Below the pieces are notes generated by a model that worked only from the letters and a program-made list of their open reading frames with translations, was not told the origin of the DNA and made no database searches. Position numbers and translations under genes: made by a program. This document shows, in pieces, positions 1 through 5,420 of a DNA stretch of 5,420 nt. The DNA is from Pseudomonadota bacterium (GTDB lineage: Bacteria > Pseudomonadota > Alphaproteobacteria > Rhizobiales > Beijerinckiaceae), in NCBI GenBank assembly GCA_023452965.1, contig JAEXUU010000312.1, positions 1 to 5,420 on the forward strand. The letters are read 5' to 3'. Numbering within the stretch: position 1 is the stretch's first letter; each line of letters starts with the position of its first letter.

Positions 1-2
1 TT

Positions 3-407
3 CCCGCCAACGAGGCGTCCAACGACGCTGCCGGCGGCTTCACCATCAGCGACCTCGCCCGCGATTTCGGCGTAACCCTGCGCACGCTGCGCTTCTATGA
101 ATCGCGTGGCCTGCTCTCGCCGGCCCGCTCCGGCATGACCCGGATCTATTCCGGTCGCGATCGCGCCCGCCTCGCTTTGATTCTCAAGGGCAAGCAGCTC
201 GGCTTCACCCTCGTCGAGATTCGCGCCATGCTCGCCAATGAAGAGAGCAAGGGCAGCGAGGGCGAGGAGAAGTCGGCCTCCGTCGGCGGCCTGCAGCTCA
301 CCCGCACCCAGATCGCCGAGCAGCTCGAGCTGCTGCGCACCCAGCGCACCGAGATCGAGGCTGCGATCGCCGAGCTCGAAGGCACGCTCGCCCGCCTCGG
401 CGCCTGA
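3..407 (+). CDS. MerR-family transcriptional regulator, 5' end outside window
   Basis: DNA-binding regulator of the MerR family; 134 residues are visible and the start codon is upstream of the window. The reading frame is open from position 3. An ATG occurs at 135, but the helix-turn-helix lies before it, so 135 is not the start. Numbering from position 3, the HTH is at residues 13-38 (TISDLARDFGVTLRTLRFYE then RGLL), typical of MerR recognition helices, followed by a wing with the usual R-x-Y (47-49). An acidic linker follows (about 80-91), then a heptad-like helix (about 97-132) that should form the dimerising coiled coil. The visible part has no cysteine, so it does not look like a metal or thiol sensor of the MerR/CueR/SoxR type. 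It lies codirectionally upstream of a beta-oxidation operon. MerR-type regulators such as LiuR control acyl-CoA catabolism in other proteobacteria, so a similar job is plausible but inferred. A terminator follows 40 nt after the stop, so it is probably a separate transcription unit. Confidence 0.9.
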   Translation, partial: PANEASNDAAGGFTISDLARDFGVTLRTLRFYESRGLLSPARSGMTRIYSGRDRARLALILKGKQLGFTLVEIRAMLANEESKGSEGEEKSASVGGLQLTRTQIAEQLELLRTQRTEIEAAIAELEGTLARLGA

Positions 408-447
408 TCTGTTGATCTGCGGCCTTTGGCCGCCAGCCATCGTTGCG

Positions 448-480
448 ACGCCTCGGACCCCCAGGGTCCGGGGCGTTTTT
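448..480 (+). terminator. Rho-independent terminator after the MerR-family gene
   Basis: A 13-bp stem pairs 448-460 with 464-476, with a single G-T wobble (453/471) and a 3-nt loop at 461-463. It is GC-rich and runs directly into a T tract at 476-480. It sits 40 nt after the stop codon of the regulator gene and should end that transcript, separating it from the downstream operon. Confidence 0.9.
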
Positions 481-553
481 CGTTTGCCGGTCGTGTGAAG
501 CTGGATAGCCTGCGCCGTGCGAGCTAGCCTTCGGCCTAAAAATCCCGGGCTCC

Positions 554-566
554 CCCTTGGCAAGGG
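554..566. repeat. 13-bp perfect inverted repeat over the -35 region
   Basis: CCCTTGGCAAGGG has 6-bp arms that are exact reverse complements around one central base (560). It contains the candidate -35 hexamer TTGGCA (557-562). It could be a regulator half of a compound operator, or a chance hairpin. The centre lies 24.5 bp from that of the second dyad at 575-594. Confidence 0.45.
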
Positions 567-586
567 ACGGCATAATAGTTTATATA
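557..586 (+). promoter_or_regulatory. Candidate sigma-70 type promoter of the beta-oxidation operon
   Basis: TTGGCA (557-562) resembles the -35 consensus (TTGACA). TATATA (581-586) can serve as the -10 after an 18-bp spacer. This is the only AT-rich patch in the intergenic region, and it lies after the terminator and about 80 nt before the acyl-CoA dehydrogenase start. A start point near 593 would give a leader of about 75 nt. Neighbouring registers (TTTATA at 579-584, CATAAT at 571-576) are possible, so the exact -10 is uncertain. Confidence 0.5.
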
Positions 587-594
587 TGAACTAT
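575..594. promoter_or_regulatory. 20-bp near-perfect palindrome, candidate repressor operator
   Basis: ATAGTTTATATATGAACTAT matches its own reverse complement except for one base pair (positions 581 and 588). The centre is between 584 and 585. It covers the proposed -10 element and start region, where a bound protein would block RNA polymerase. Length, symmetry and AT-rich core are like operators of MarR- or TetR-type dimers. MerR-type sites usually lie in the spacer between -35 and -10, so the upstream MerR-family protein is not the obvious ligand. The binding protein is unknown. Confidence 0.6.
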
Positions 595-655
595 CTCGGG
601 GCGCCGCCGCCATCTTGAGCCGGCAGGCCGCCTCGCCAGAATGCGACCATCTTGC

Positions 656-662
656 AGGGAGG
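656..662 (+). promoter_or_regulatory. Ribosome-binding site deciding the acyl-CoA dehydrogenase start
   Basis: AGGGAGG lies 5 nt before the ATG at 668. The in-frame ATG at 641 has no comparable site before it, and the family's N-terminus begins at the 668 codon. Confidence 0.85.
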
Positions 663-667
663 ATGCG

Positions 668-2464
668 ATGCCGGTCTACAAGGCCCCCGTTGAGGACACG
701 CTGTTCCTCCTGAACGATGTCTTCCAGTTCGAGCGCTACAACAACCTGCCGGGCTTCGCCGACGCGACGCCGGATCTCGTCGAGGCCGTGCTCGGCGAGG
801 GCGCCAAGCTCTGCGAGGAAGTGCTCCAGCCGCTCAACCATTCCGGCGACCAGGAAGGCTGCAAGCGCAACGCCGATGGTTCGGTGACGACGCCGAAGGG
901 CTTCAAGGAGGCCTACCGCGCCTATTCCGAGGGTGGCTGGATCGGTCTCGCCATGGATCCGGAATATGGCGGGCAGGGCCTGCCCTACACGCTCGGCGCG
1001 GTGATGAACGAGTACGCCTCGGCCGCCAACATGGCATTCGCCATGTATCCTGGCCTGACCATGGGCGCGATCGCGGCGCTCTATGTCCATGGCTCCGACG
1101 AGCAGAAGCGCACCTATCTGCCGAAGATGATCGAGGGCGCCTGGTCGGGCACGATGAACCTGACCGAACCGCATTGCGGCACCGATCTCGGCCTGATCAA
1201 GACCAAGGCCGTGCCGAACGGCGACGGGTCCTATGCCATCACCGGCACCAAGATCTTCATCTCGGCCGGCGAGCAGGACATCACCGAGAACATCATCCAC
1301 CTCGTGCTCGCCCGGATCGAGGGCGCGCCGGCTGGCGTCAAGGGCATCTCGCTCTTCGTCGTGCCGCGCAATGCGATCGGCGCGGACGGCAAGGTCGGGG
1401 AGAACAACAAGGTCTCCTGCGGCTCGATCGAGCACAAGATGGGCATCCACGCGAATTCGACCTGCGTGATGAACTATGACGGCGCGCAGGGCTGGCTGAT
1501 CGGCACCGAGAACAAGGGCCTCAACGCCATGTTCGTGATGATGAACGAGGCCCGCCTCGGCGTCGCGATCCAGGGCATGGCCCAGTCCGAGGTCGCCTAC
1601 CAGAATGCCGTCGCCTACGCCAAGGACCGCCTGCAGGGCCGCTCCCTGACCGGCGCCAAGAATCCCGACAAGGCCGCCGATCCGATCATCGTCCATCCGG
1701 ACGTCCGCCGCACGCTGATGTCGATCAAGGCCTTCAACGAGGCCGCTCGCGCCTTCGTGCTCTGGAACGCGATCAAGTCCGACGTCGCCCACCGCTCGAC
1801 CGACGCCGCCGAGCGCCAGGCGGCCGACGACCAACTCGGCCTGATGACCCCGGTGCTCAAGGGCGTGCTCACCGATATCGGCTTCGACAATGCCGTGAAG
1901 GCCCAGCAGATGTATGGCGGCCACGGCTACATCGCCGAGCACGGCATGGAGCAGTTCGTGCGGGATGCCCGCATCGCCATGATCTATGAAGGCGCCAACG
2001 GCGTTCAGGCCATGGACCTCGTCGGCCGCAAGCTCGGCCGCGACGGAGGCCGCGCCATCATGGCCTTCTTCAACGAGGGCGGCGCCTTCGTGAAGGAGAA
2101 CGAGGGCGACGAGGCGCTGAAGCCGCTGCTCGCCCCGCTTGCGGCCTCGCTCGGCCATCTTCAGCAGGCGACGATGTGGTTCATGAACAACGCGCTCGCC
2201 AAGCCGGACAATGCCGGCGCCGGCGCGCATGACTACATGCACCTGCTCGGCCTGGTCTGCCTCGGCTATATGTGGGCGAAGATGGCCAAGGTCGCGCAGG
2301 ACAAGCTCAAGGCCGGCGCCAATGGCCAGGCCGAGCGCATGAACGCCAAGCTCGTCACCGCCCGCTTCTTCATGGAGCGCGCGCTGCCGGAGACCGCGGC
2401 GCACCTCGCCCGCATCACTTCCGGCTCCGACGCCACAATGGCGCTGGGCGCCGAGCAGTTCTAG
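668..2464 (+). CDS. Acyl-CoA dehydrogenase, ~600-residue DmdC-like class
   Basis: FAD-dependent enzyme that oxidises an acyl-CoA to the trans-2-enoyl-CoA, the first step of beta-oxidation; electrons normally pass to electron-transfer flavoprotein in the cytoplasm. The product is 598 residues. The N-terminal extension (MPVYKAPVEDTLFLLNDVF) is typical of the large class that includes 3-methylmercaptopropionyl-CoA dehydrogenase DmdC and many bacterial acyl-CoA dehydrogenases with an extra C-terminal domain. The N-terminal helical domain spans about 35-160. The flavin-contacting TEPHCGTD is at 166-173, the middle beta domain at about 165-285, and the helical C-domain at about 285-455. The YGGHGY segment is at 416-421. 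IYEG at 439-442 supplies E441, which aligns with the catalytic base glutamate of medium-chain dehydrogenases. Residues from about 465 form the extra C-terminal domain. ATG 668 is chosen over ATG 641 because of the Shine-Dalgarno at 656-662. It is the first gene of the operon. Substrate chain length cannot be read from sequence; straight-chain fatty acyl-CoA is likely from the neighbours, while a methylmercaptopropionyl-CoA role is less likely without other dmd genes in view. Confidence 0.93.
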   Translation: MPVYKAPVEDTLFLLNDVFQFERYNNLPGFADATPDLVEAVLGEGAKLCEEVLQPLNHSGDQEGCKRNADGSVTTPKGFKEAYRAYSEGGWIGLAMDPEYGGQGLPYTLGAVMNEYASAANMAFAMYPGLTMGAIAALYVHGSDEQKRTYLPKMIEGAWSGTMNLTEPHCGTDLGLIKTKAVPNGDGSYAITGTKIFISAGEQDITENIIHLVLARIEGAPAGVKGISLFVVPRNAIGADGKVGENNKVSCGSIEHKMGIHANSTCVMNYDGAQGWLIGTENKGLNAMFVMMNEARLGVAIQGMAQSEVAYQNAVAYAKDRLQGRSLTGAKNPDKAADPIIVHPDVRRTLMSIKAFNEAARAFVLWNAIKSDVAHRSTDAAERQAADDQLGLMTPVLKGVLTDIGFDNAVKAQQMYGGHGYIAEHGMEQFVRDARIAMIYEGANGVQAMDLVGRKLGRDGGRAIMAFFNEGGAFVKENEGDEALKPLLAPLAASLGHLQQATMWFMNNALAKPDNAGAGAHDYMHLLGLVCLGYMWAKMAKVAQDKLKAGANGQAERMNAKLVTARFFMERALPETAAHLARITSGSDATMALGAEQF

Positions 2465-2487
2465 CGCTCAGGACGAGACCGCCTTTC

Positions 2488-2976
2488 ATGGCTCGACCCA
2501 ACTTACATCTGTCTACCGAGTTCGGTGCCGTTATCGTCGGTCCGAATGAGGGCGATATCGTCGAGGTCATGGAAACCTTAAGGCCGGGCGAAGGGCCCGC
2601 CTTCGCAATTCTGGCGGAGGAGCCGGATTATGGCGACTATGTCCAGGCCGCTGGCGGTCCAGACCCGGAAACAGGCCAGCCTCGCTACTGCGTAGAAAGA
2701 CGCCGATACGAGCGCGATGATCACGGGGCTATCGTGAGCCCGGATAGGTATGACCATTTTGCTGCGTGCATCCTCGATGAAGAAAGGCCTGTTGGAAGGA
2801 CCTACATCACGACCAACGGATTTCAGGTCAATGTGATGACAGACGAAGTCCTGCTGCTCGAGGATGCGATCGACGTATTCAAACAGTTCGTCGAAAGCCG
2901 TGATCTGCCAAGCCAGTTCACGTGGAGATCGAACCGCGCAGACGTCGACCGGATCGGAGAGATAGGTCGACAATAG
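2488..2976 (+). CDS. Uncharacterised 162-residue protein, possible Imm1-like immunity protein
   Basis: I do not recognise this gene with confidence. It encodes an acidic, soluble-looking protein with no signal peptide or membrane segment. Visible pieces are an N-terminal strand-helix region (about 5-32), a segment with the look of a beta-sheet strand ending in DYVQAAGG (about 38-57), a charged middle rich in Arg, Asp and Tyr (66-90), and a C-terminal helix LLLEDAIDVFKQFVESRDLP followed by QFTW (122-146). That final helix plus 'W' pattern loosely resembles the ends of Imm1-type immunity proteins; this is pattern memory, not a search. It starts 23 nt after the dehydrogenase stop. The only Shine-Dalgarno-like run, AGGA at 2470-2473, is 14 nt from ATG 2488, so translation may be weak or coupled. 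GC is about 57% by hand count, against roughly 63-72% in sampled neighbouring lines. It uses TTA, AGA, AGG and ATA, which I did not find in the thiolase or the FadJ-like fragment. This suggests later acquisition. Confidence 0.75.
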   Translation: MARPNLHLSTEFGAVIVGPNEGDIVEVMETLRPGEGPAFAILAEEPDYGDYVQAAGGPDPETGQPRYCVERRRYERDDHGAIVSPDRYDHFAACILDEERPVGRTYITTNGFQVNVMTDEVLLLEDAIDVFKQFVESRDLPSQFTWRSNRADVDRIGEIGRQ

Positions 2977-3036
2977 TTTTATCGTGCCGTCGGCAAATCC
3001 GAGCCGAAGGCTACCAGAGATCGGCGCAAACGAGTC

Positions 3037-3040
3037 GGAG
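3037..3040 (+). promoter_or_regulatory. Ribosome-binding site deciding the thiolase start
   Basis: GGAG lies 6 nt before ATG 3047. A longer in-frame start exists at 2984, but its 21 extra residues are low-complexity, unlike thiolase N-termini, and have no comparable site before them. Confidence 0.75.
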
Positions 3041-3046
3041 AACGCC

Positions 3047-4255
3047 ATGGCAGACGCCTTCATCTACGATCACGTCCGGACGCCGCGCGGCAAGGGCAAG
3101 GCCGACGGTTCGCTTCATGAAGTCACCGCGATCGAGCTGGGCACGCAGACCCTGCGCGCCATCAAGGAGCGCAACAAGCTCGATCCGAAGCTGGTCGAGG
3201 ACGTCGTCTTCGGCTGCGTTGACCCGGTCGGCGAGGCCGGCGCCGACATCGCCCGCACCGTTGCGCTGAAGGCCGGCTACGGCAAGGAAGTGCCGGGCGT
3301 GCAGATCAACCGCTTCTGCGCCTCGGGCCTCGACGCGGTGAACCTCGCCGCGGCGCAGGTCATGTCCGGCCAGAAGGAGATGGCGATCGGCGGCGGCGTC
3401 GAGAGCATGTCCCGCATCGGCATGGGCGCCTCGGGCTTCGGCATCGCGGTCGACCCCTCCGTCGCCATCGACACCTATTTCATGCCGCAGGGCGTCTCGG
3501 CCGACCTGATCGCGACGAAGTACGGCTTCTCGCGTGACGATGTCGACGCCTACGCCGTGCGCTCGCACAAGCGCGCCGCCAAGGCCTGGGAGGAGGGACG
3601 CTTCAAGAACTCGGTGATCCCGGTCACCGACGTCAACGGCCTCGTCATCCTCGACCGCGACGAGACCATCCGCCCGAACACCGACATGCAGGCGCTCGCC
3701 GCGCTGAAAGCCTCCTTCGTCCAGATGGGCGAGATGGGCGGCTTCGACGCGGTCGCGACTGCAGCGCATCCGGATGTCGAGTTCGTCAACCACGTCCACC
3801 ATGCCGGCAACTCCTCGGGCATCGTCGACGGCGCGGCTGCCGTGCTGGTCGGCTCGAAGCGGGCCGGCAAAGCCGCCGGCCTGAAGCCCCGCGCCCGCAT
3901 CAAGGCTTTCGCCACCACCGGCTCCGACCTCGCGCTGATGCTGACCGGTCCGGTCGACGTCACCGAGCTCGTCCTGAAGAAGGCCGGCATGACTCCGAAG
4001 GACATCGACCTGTTCGAGCTGAACGAGGCCTTCTCCTCGGTCGTGCTGCGCTATCAGCAGGCCTTCGACATCGACGACGCCGTGCTCAACGTCAATGGCG
4101 GCGCCATCGCCATGGGCCATCCGCTGGGCGCCACCGGCGCGATGATCCTCGGAACTGTGCTCGACGAGCTCGAGCGCACCGACAAGCAGACCGCCCTGGT
4201 CACGCTCTGCGTCGCCGTTGGCATGGGCGTCGCCACCATCATCGAGCGCGTTTGA
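3047..4255 (+). CDS. Thiolase, acetyl-CoA C-acyltransferase (FadA/FadI-like)
   Basis: Cleaves 3-ketoacyl-CoA with free CoA to acetyl-CoA and a shortened acyl-CoA, the last step of beta-oxidation; the biosynthetic direction (acetoacetyl-CoA formation) cannot be excluded. The product is 402 residues, normal for the family, starting [18 protein letters not shown]. The acylated nucleophile is C91 in [22 protein letters not shown] (254-264) belongs to the CoA-binding region. NEAFS is at 326-330. [15 protein letters not shown] (351-365) carries the catalytic H358. The second cysteine is C388 in CVAVGMG, where most thiolases have C-x-G-G-G. The start at ATG 3047 follows GGAG at 3037-3040. The gap after the preceding 162-codon gene is 70 nt with no obvious terminator. 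Only 11 nt separate it from the next gene, so the two are surely cotranscribed and the proteins probably form a trifunctional-type alpha/beta complex, as FadA with FadB or FadI with FadJ do. Chain-length preference is not visible. Confidence 0.94.
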   Translation: MADAFIYDHVRTPRGKGKADGSLHEVTAIELGTQTLRAIKERNKLDPKLVEDVVFGCVDPVGEAGADIARTVALKAGYGKEVPGVQINRFCASGLDAVNLAAAQVMSGQKEMAIGGGVESMSRIGMGASGFGIAVDPSVAIDTYFMPQGVSADLIATKYGFSRDDVDAYAVRSHKRAAKAWEEGRFKNSVIPVTDVNGLVILDRDETIRPNTDMQALAALKASFVQMGEMGGFDAVATAAHPDVEFVNHVHHAGNSSGIVDGAAAVLVGSKRAGKAAGLKPRARIKAFATTGSDLALMLTGPVDVTELVLKKAGMTPKDIDLFELNEAFSSVVLRYQQAFDIDDAVLNVNGGAIAMGHPLGATGAMILGTVLDELERTDKQTALVTLCVAVGMGVATIIERV

Positions 4256-4266
4256 GGAGAGAAGCG

Positions 4267-5420
4267 ATGAACCTCACCAATTTCCGCTTCGAGACCGACG
4301 CCGATGGCATCGCCACCCTGACCTGGGACATGCCCGAGCGCTCGATGAACGTCATCACGCCCCAGGTGATGGAAGAACTGAACCAGGTCGTCGACAAGGT
4401 CGCTTCCGACGAGGCGATCAAGGGCTGCGTCATCGTCTCCGGCAAAGAGAGCTTCTCCGGCGGCGCCGACCTCACCATGCTGCAGGGCCTGCGCGACCTC
4501 TATGTCGGTCTGGCGAAGGAGCAGGGCGAGCAGATCGCGATGCAGCGCTTCTTCGATGAGAGCCGCAAGCTCAGCCAACTCTACCGCAAGCTCGAAACCT
4601 GCGGGAAGCCGTTCGCGGCGGCGGTACATGGCGTCTGCCTCGGCGGCGCCTTCGAACTCGCGCTCTCCTGCCAGCTGCGCGTCGTCTCGGACGATGCCTC
4701 GACGCGCGTCGGCCTGCCCGAGATCAAGGTCGGCCTGTTCCCGGGCGCCGGCGGCACCCAGCGCGTCGCGCGCCTGATGCAGACCGGCGACGCGCTGCAG
4801 ATGATGTTCAAGGGCGAGCAGATCAAGGCGCTCCCGGCCCGCAACATGGGCCTGGTCCATGCCGTGCTGCCGCGTGCTGAGATCGTCGCCGCCGCCAAGG
4901 AGTGGCTCAAGGCCAACCCGCAGGCCAAGCAGCCCTGGGAAGACCCCAAGTTCAAGCTGCCCTCGAACAAGGTGCATTCGCCGGCCGGCATGCAGATCTG
5001 GCCGCCGGCCAACGCGATCTATCGCCGCGAGACCAACGACAACTACCCGGCGGCGCGTGCCGTCCTGAGCGCGGTCTATGAGGGGCTGCAGCTGCCGATG
5101 GATCTCGCCCTCAAGGTCGAGAGCCGCTACTTCGCGAAAATCCTGCGGACGAAGGAGGCGGCCTCGATGATCCGCTCGCTCTTCGTTTCGATGCAGGAGC
5201 TGAACAAGGGCGCCCGTCGCCCGGCCGAGGTCCCGCCGAGCAAGCTGAAGAAGGTCGGCATCGTCGGCGCCGGCTTCATGGGCGCGGGCGTCGCCTATGT
5301 CACGGCGCTCGCCGGGCTCGATGTCGTGCTCGTAGACCGGGACATGGAAGCGGCCGAGAAGGGCAAGGCCTATTCGCACAAGCTGGTCTCCGACCAGATC
5401 ATGAAGGGCCGCGCCAAGAC
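4267..5420 (+). CDS. Bifunctional enoyl-CoA hydratase / 3-hydroxyacyl-CoA dehydrogenase (FadB/FadJ-like), 3' end outside window
   Basis: Alpha subunit of the fatty-acid oxidation complex: hydrates trans-2-enoyl-CoA to L-3-hydroxyacyl-CoA, then oxidises it with NAD+ to 3-ketoacyl-CoA for the thiolase encoded just upstream. The first 384 residues are visible and open to the window end; family members are usually about 700-740 residues, so roughly half is missing. The N-terminal crotonase domain (about 1-200) has oxyanion-hole segments FSGGADL (63-69) and GVCLGGAFE (122-130). The two acid-base glutamates of the FadB family align with E130 and E152 ([18 protein letters not shown]), so hydratase activity should be intact. 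After a linker, the NAD-binding Rossmann domain begins near 329 with GIVGAGFMG (331-339) and the ribose-binding acid D357. The ATG follows AGGAGA (4255-4260) at 6 nt; this site overlaps the thiolase stop codon, suggesting translational coupling. The second half of the dehydrogenase is out of view, so its integrity is unknown. Confidence 0.94.
   Translation, partial: MNLTNFRFETDADGIATLTWDMPERSMNVITPQVMEELNQVVDKVASDEAIKGCVIVSGKESFSGGADLTMLQGLRDLYVGLAKEQGEQIAMQRFFDESRKLSQLYRKLETCGKPFAAAVHGVCLGGAFELALSCQLRVVSDDASTRVGLPEIKVGLFPGAGGTQRVARLMQTGDALQMMFKGEQIKALPARNMGLVHAVLPRAEIVAAAKEWLKANPQAKQPWEDPKFKLPSNKVHSPAGMQIWPPANAIYRRETNDNYPAARAVLSAVYEGLQLPMDLALKVESRYFAKILRTKEAASMIRSLFVSMQELNKGARRPAEVPPSKLKKVGIVGAGFMGAGVAYVTALAGLDVVLVDRDMEAAEKGKAYSHKLVSDQIMKGRAK

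Noticed and set aside
610..654. Direct repeat CCATCTTG at 610-617 and 647-654 in the leader
   Set aside because: Only 8 bp, and no convincing alternative hairpin or attenuator structure could be built around it; likely chance.
641..667. Upstream ATG extending the acyl-CoA dehydrogenase by 9 residues
   Set aside because: There is no Shine-Dalgarno before it, whereas AGGGAGG sits 5 nt before ATG 668 and the family N-terminus starts there.
536..2404. 622-codon open frame on the - strand opposite the acyl-CoA dehydrogenase gene
   Set aside because: It is the antisense shadow of a high-GC gene: rich in His, Arg, Gly, Ala, Leu and Asp/Glu without recognisable domains, while the + strand encodes a clear enzyme with catalytic motifs.
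2973..2982. ATAGTTTTAT after the small gene, resembling one arm of the 575-594 palindrome
   Set aside because: No matching second arm follows, so there is no dyad; it overlaps a stop codon and looks coincidental.
2474..3035. ACGAG on both sides of the small gene (2473-2477 and 3030-3034) as a target-site duplication
   Set aside because: A 5-bp match in GC-rich DNA is expected by chance, and there are no terminal inverted repeats, transposase or integrase traces.
2578..3063. 161-codon open frame on the - strand opposite the small gene
   Set aside because: It would begin inside the thiolase coding region. The + strand frame is codirectional with the operon, has an acidic soluble composition and a plausible helix/strand pattern. 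The call is less certain than for the other shadows, as neither strand has a strong ribosome site.
3011..4120. 369-codon open frame on the - strand opposite the thiolase gene
   Set aside because: Same kind of shadow; composition is low-complexity and the + strand thiolase has all family motifs.
4054..5379. 441-codon open frame on the - strand opposite the FadJ-like gene
   Set aside because: Shadow of the + strand gene, which carries intact hydratase and NAD-binding motifs across the same bases.

Overview
The window looks like chromosomal DNA of a high-GC alphaproteobacterium, probably of the Hyphomicrobiales (Bosea-like genera are a guess). The evidence is strong GC bias at third codon positions, Shine-Dalgarno-led genes and the style of the fatty-acid oxidation proteins. 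Genus-level placement is inference only. All recognised genes lie on the + strand.

Region by region: (1) Positions 3-407 hold the 3' part of a MerR-family regulator gene whose start lies outside the window. It is closed by a strong intrinsic terminator at 448-480. (2) The intergenic region 481-667 carries a candidate sigma-70 type promoter (about 557-586) and two inverted repeats: a 13-bp one over the -35 region (554-566) and a 20-bp near-perfect AT-rich one over the -10 region (575-594). (3) 668-2464 is an acyl-CoA dehydrogenase of the ~600-residue, DmdC-like class. (4) 2488-2976 is a small unrecognised gene of 162 codons. It has lower GC, foreign-looking codon use and a weak ribosome-binding site, and it sits between two beta-oxidation genes. 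(5) 3047-4255 is a thiolase. (6) 4267 to the window end is the first half of a bifunctional enoyl-CoA hydratase / 3-hydroxyacyl-CoA dehydrogenase (FadB/FadJ-like), cut by the window edge.

The three enzymes cover a full beta-oxidation turn: dehydrogenation of acyl-CoA to enoyl-CoA, hydration and second oxidation to 3-ketoacyl-CoA, then thiolytic release of acetyl-CoA. Tight spacing (11 nt between thiolase and FadJ-like gene) and shared direction indicate one operon, probably read from the promoter near 560-590. The regulator upstream may control it, but this is inferred from proximity only.

Most of the window is ordinary fatty-acid catabolism. The points worth a second look are the foreign-looking 162-residue gene inside the operon, whose C-terminal half loosely resembles Imm1-type immunity proteins, the double dyad at the promoter, and an altered C-terminal cysteine motif in the thiolase.
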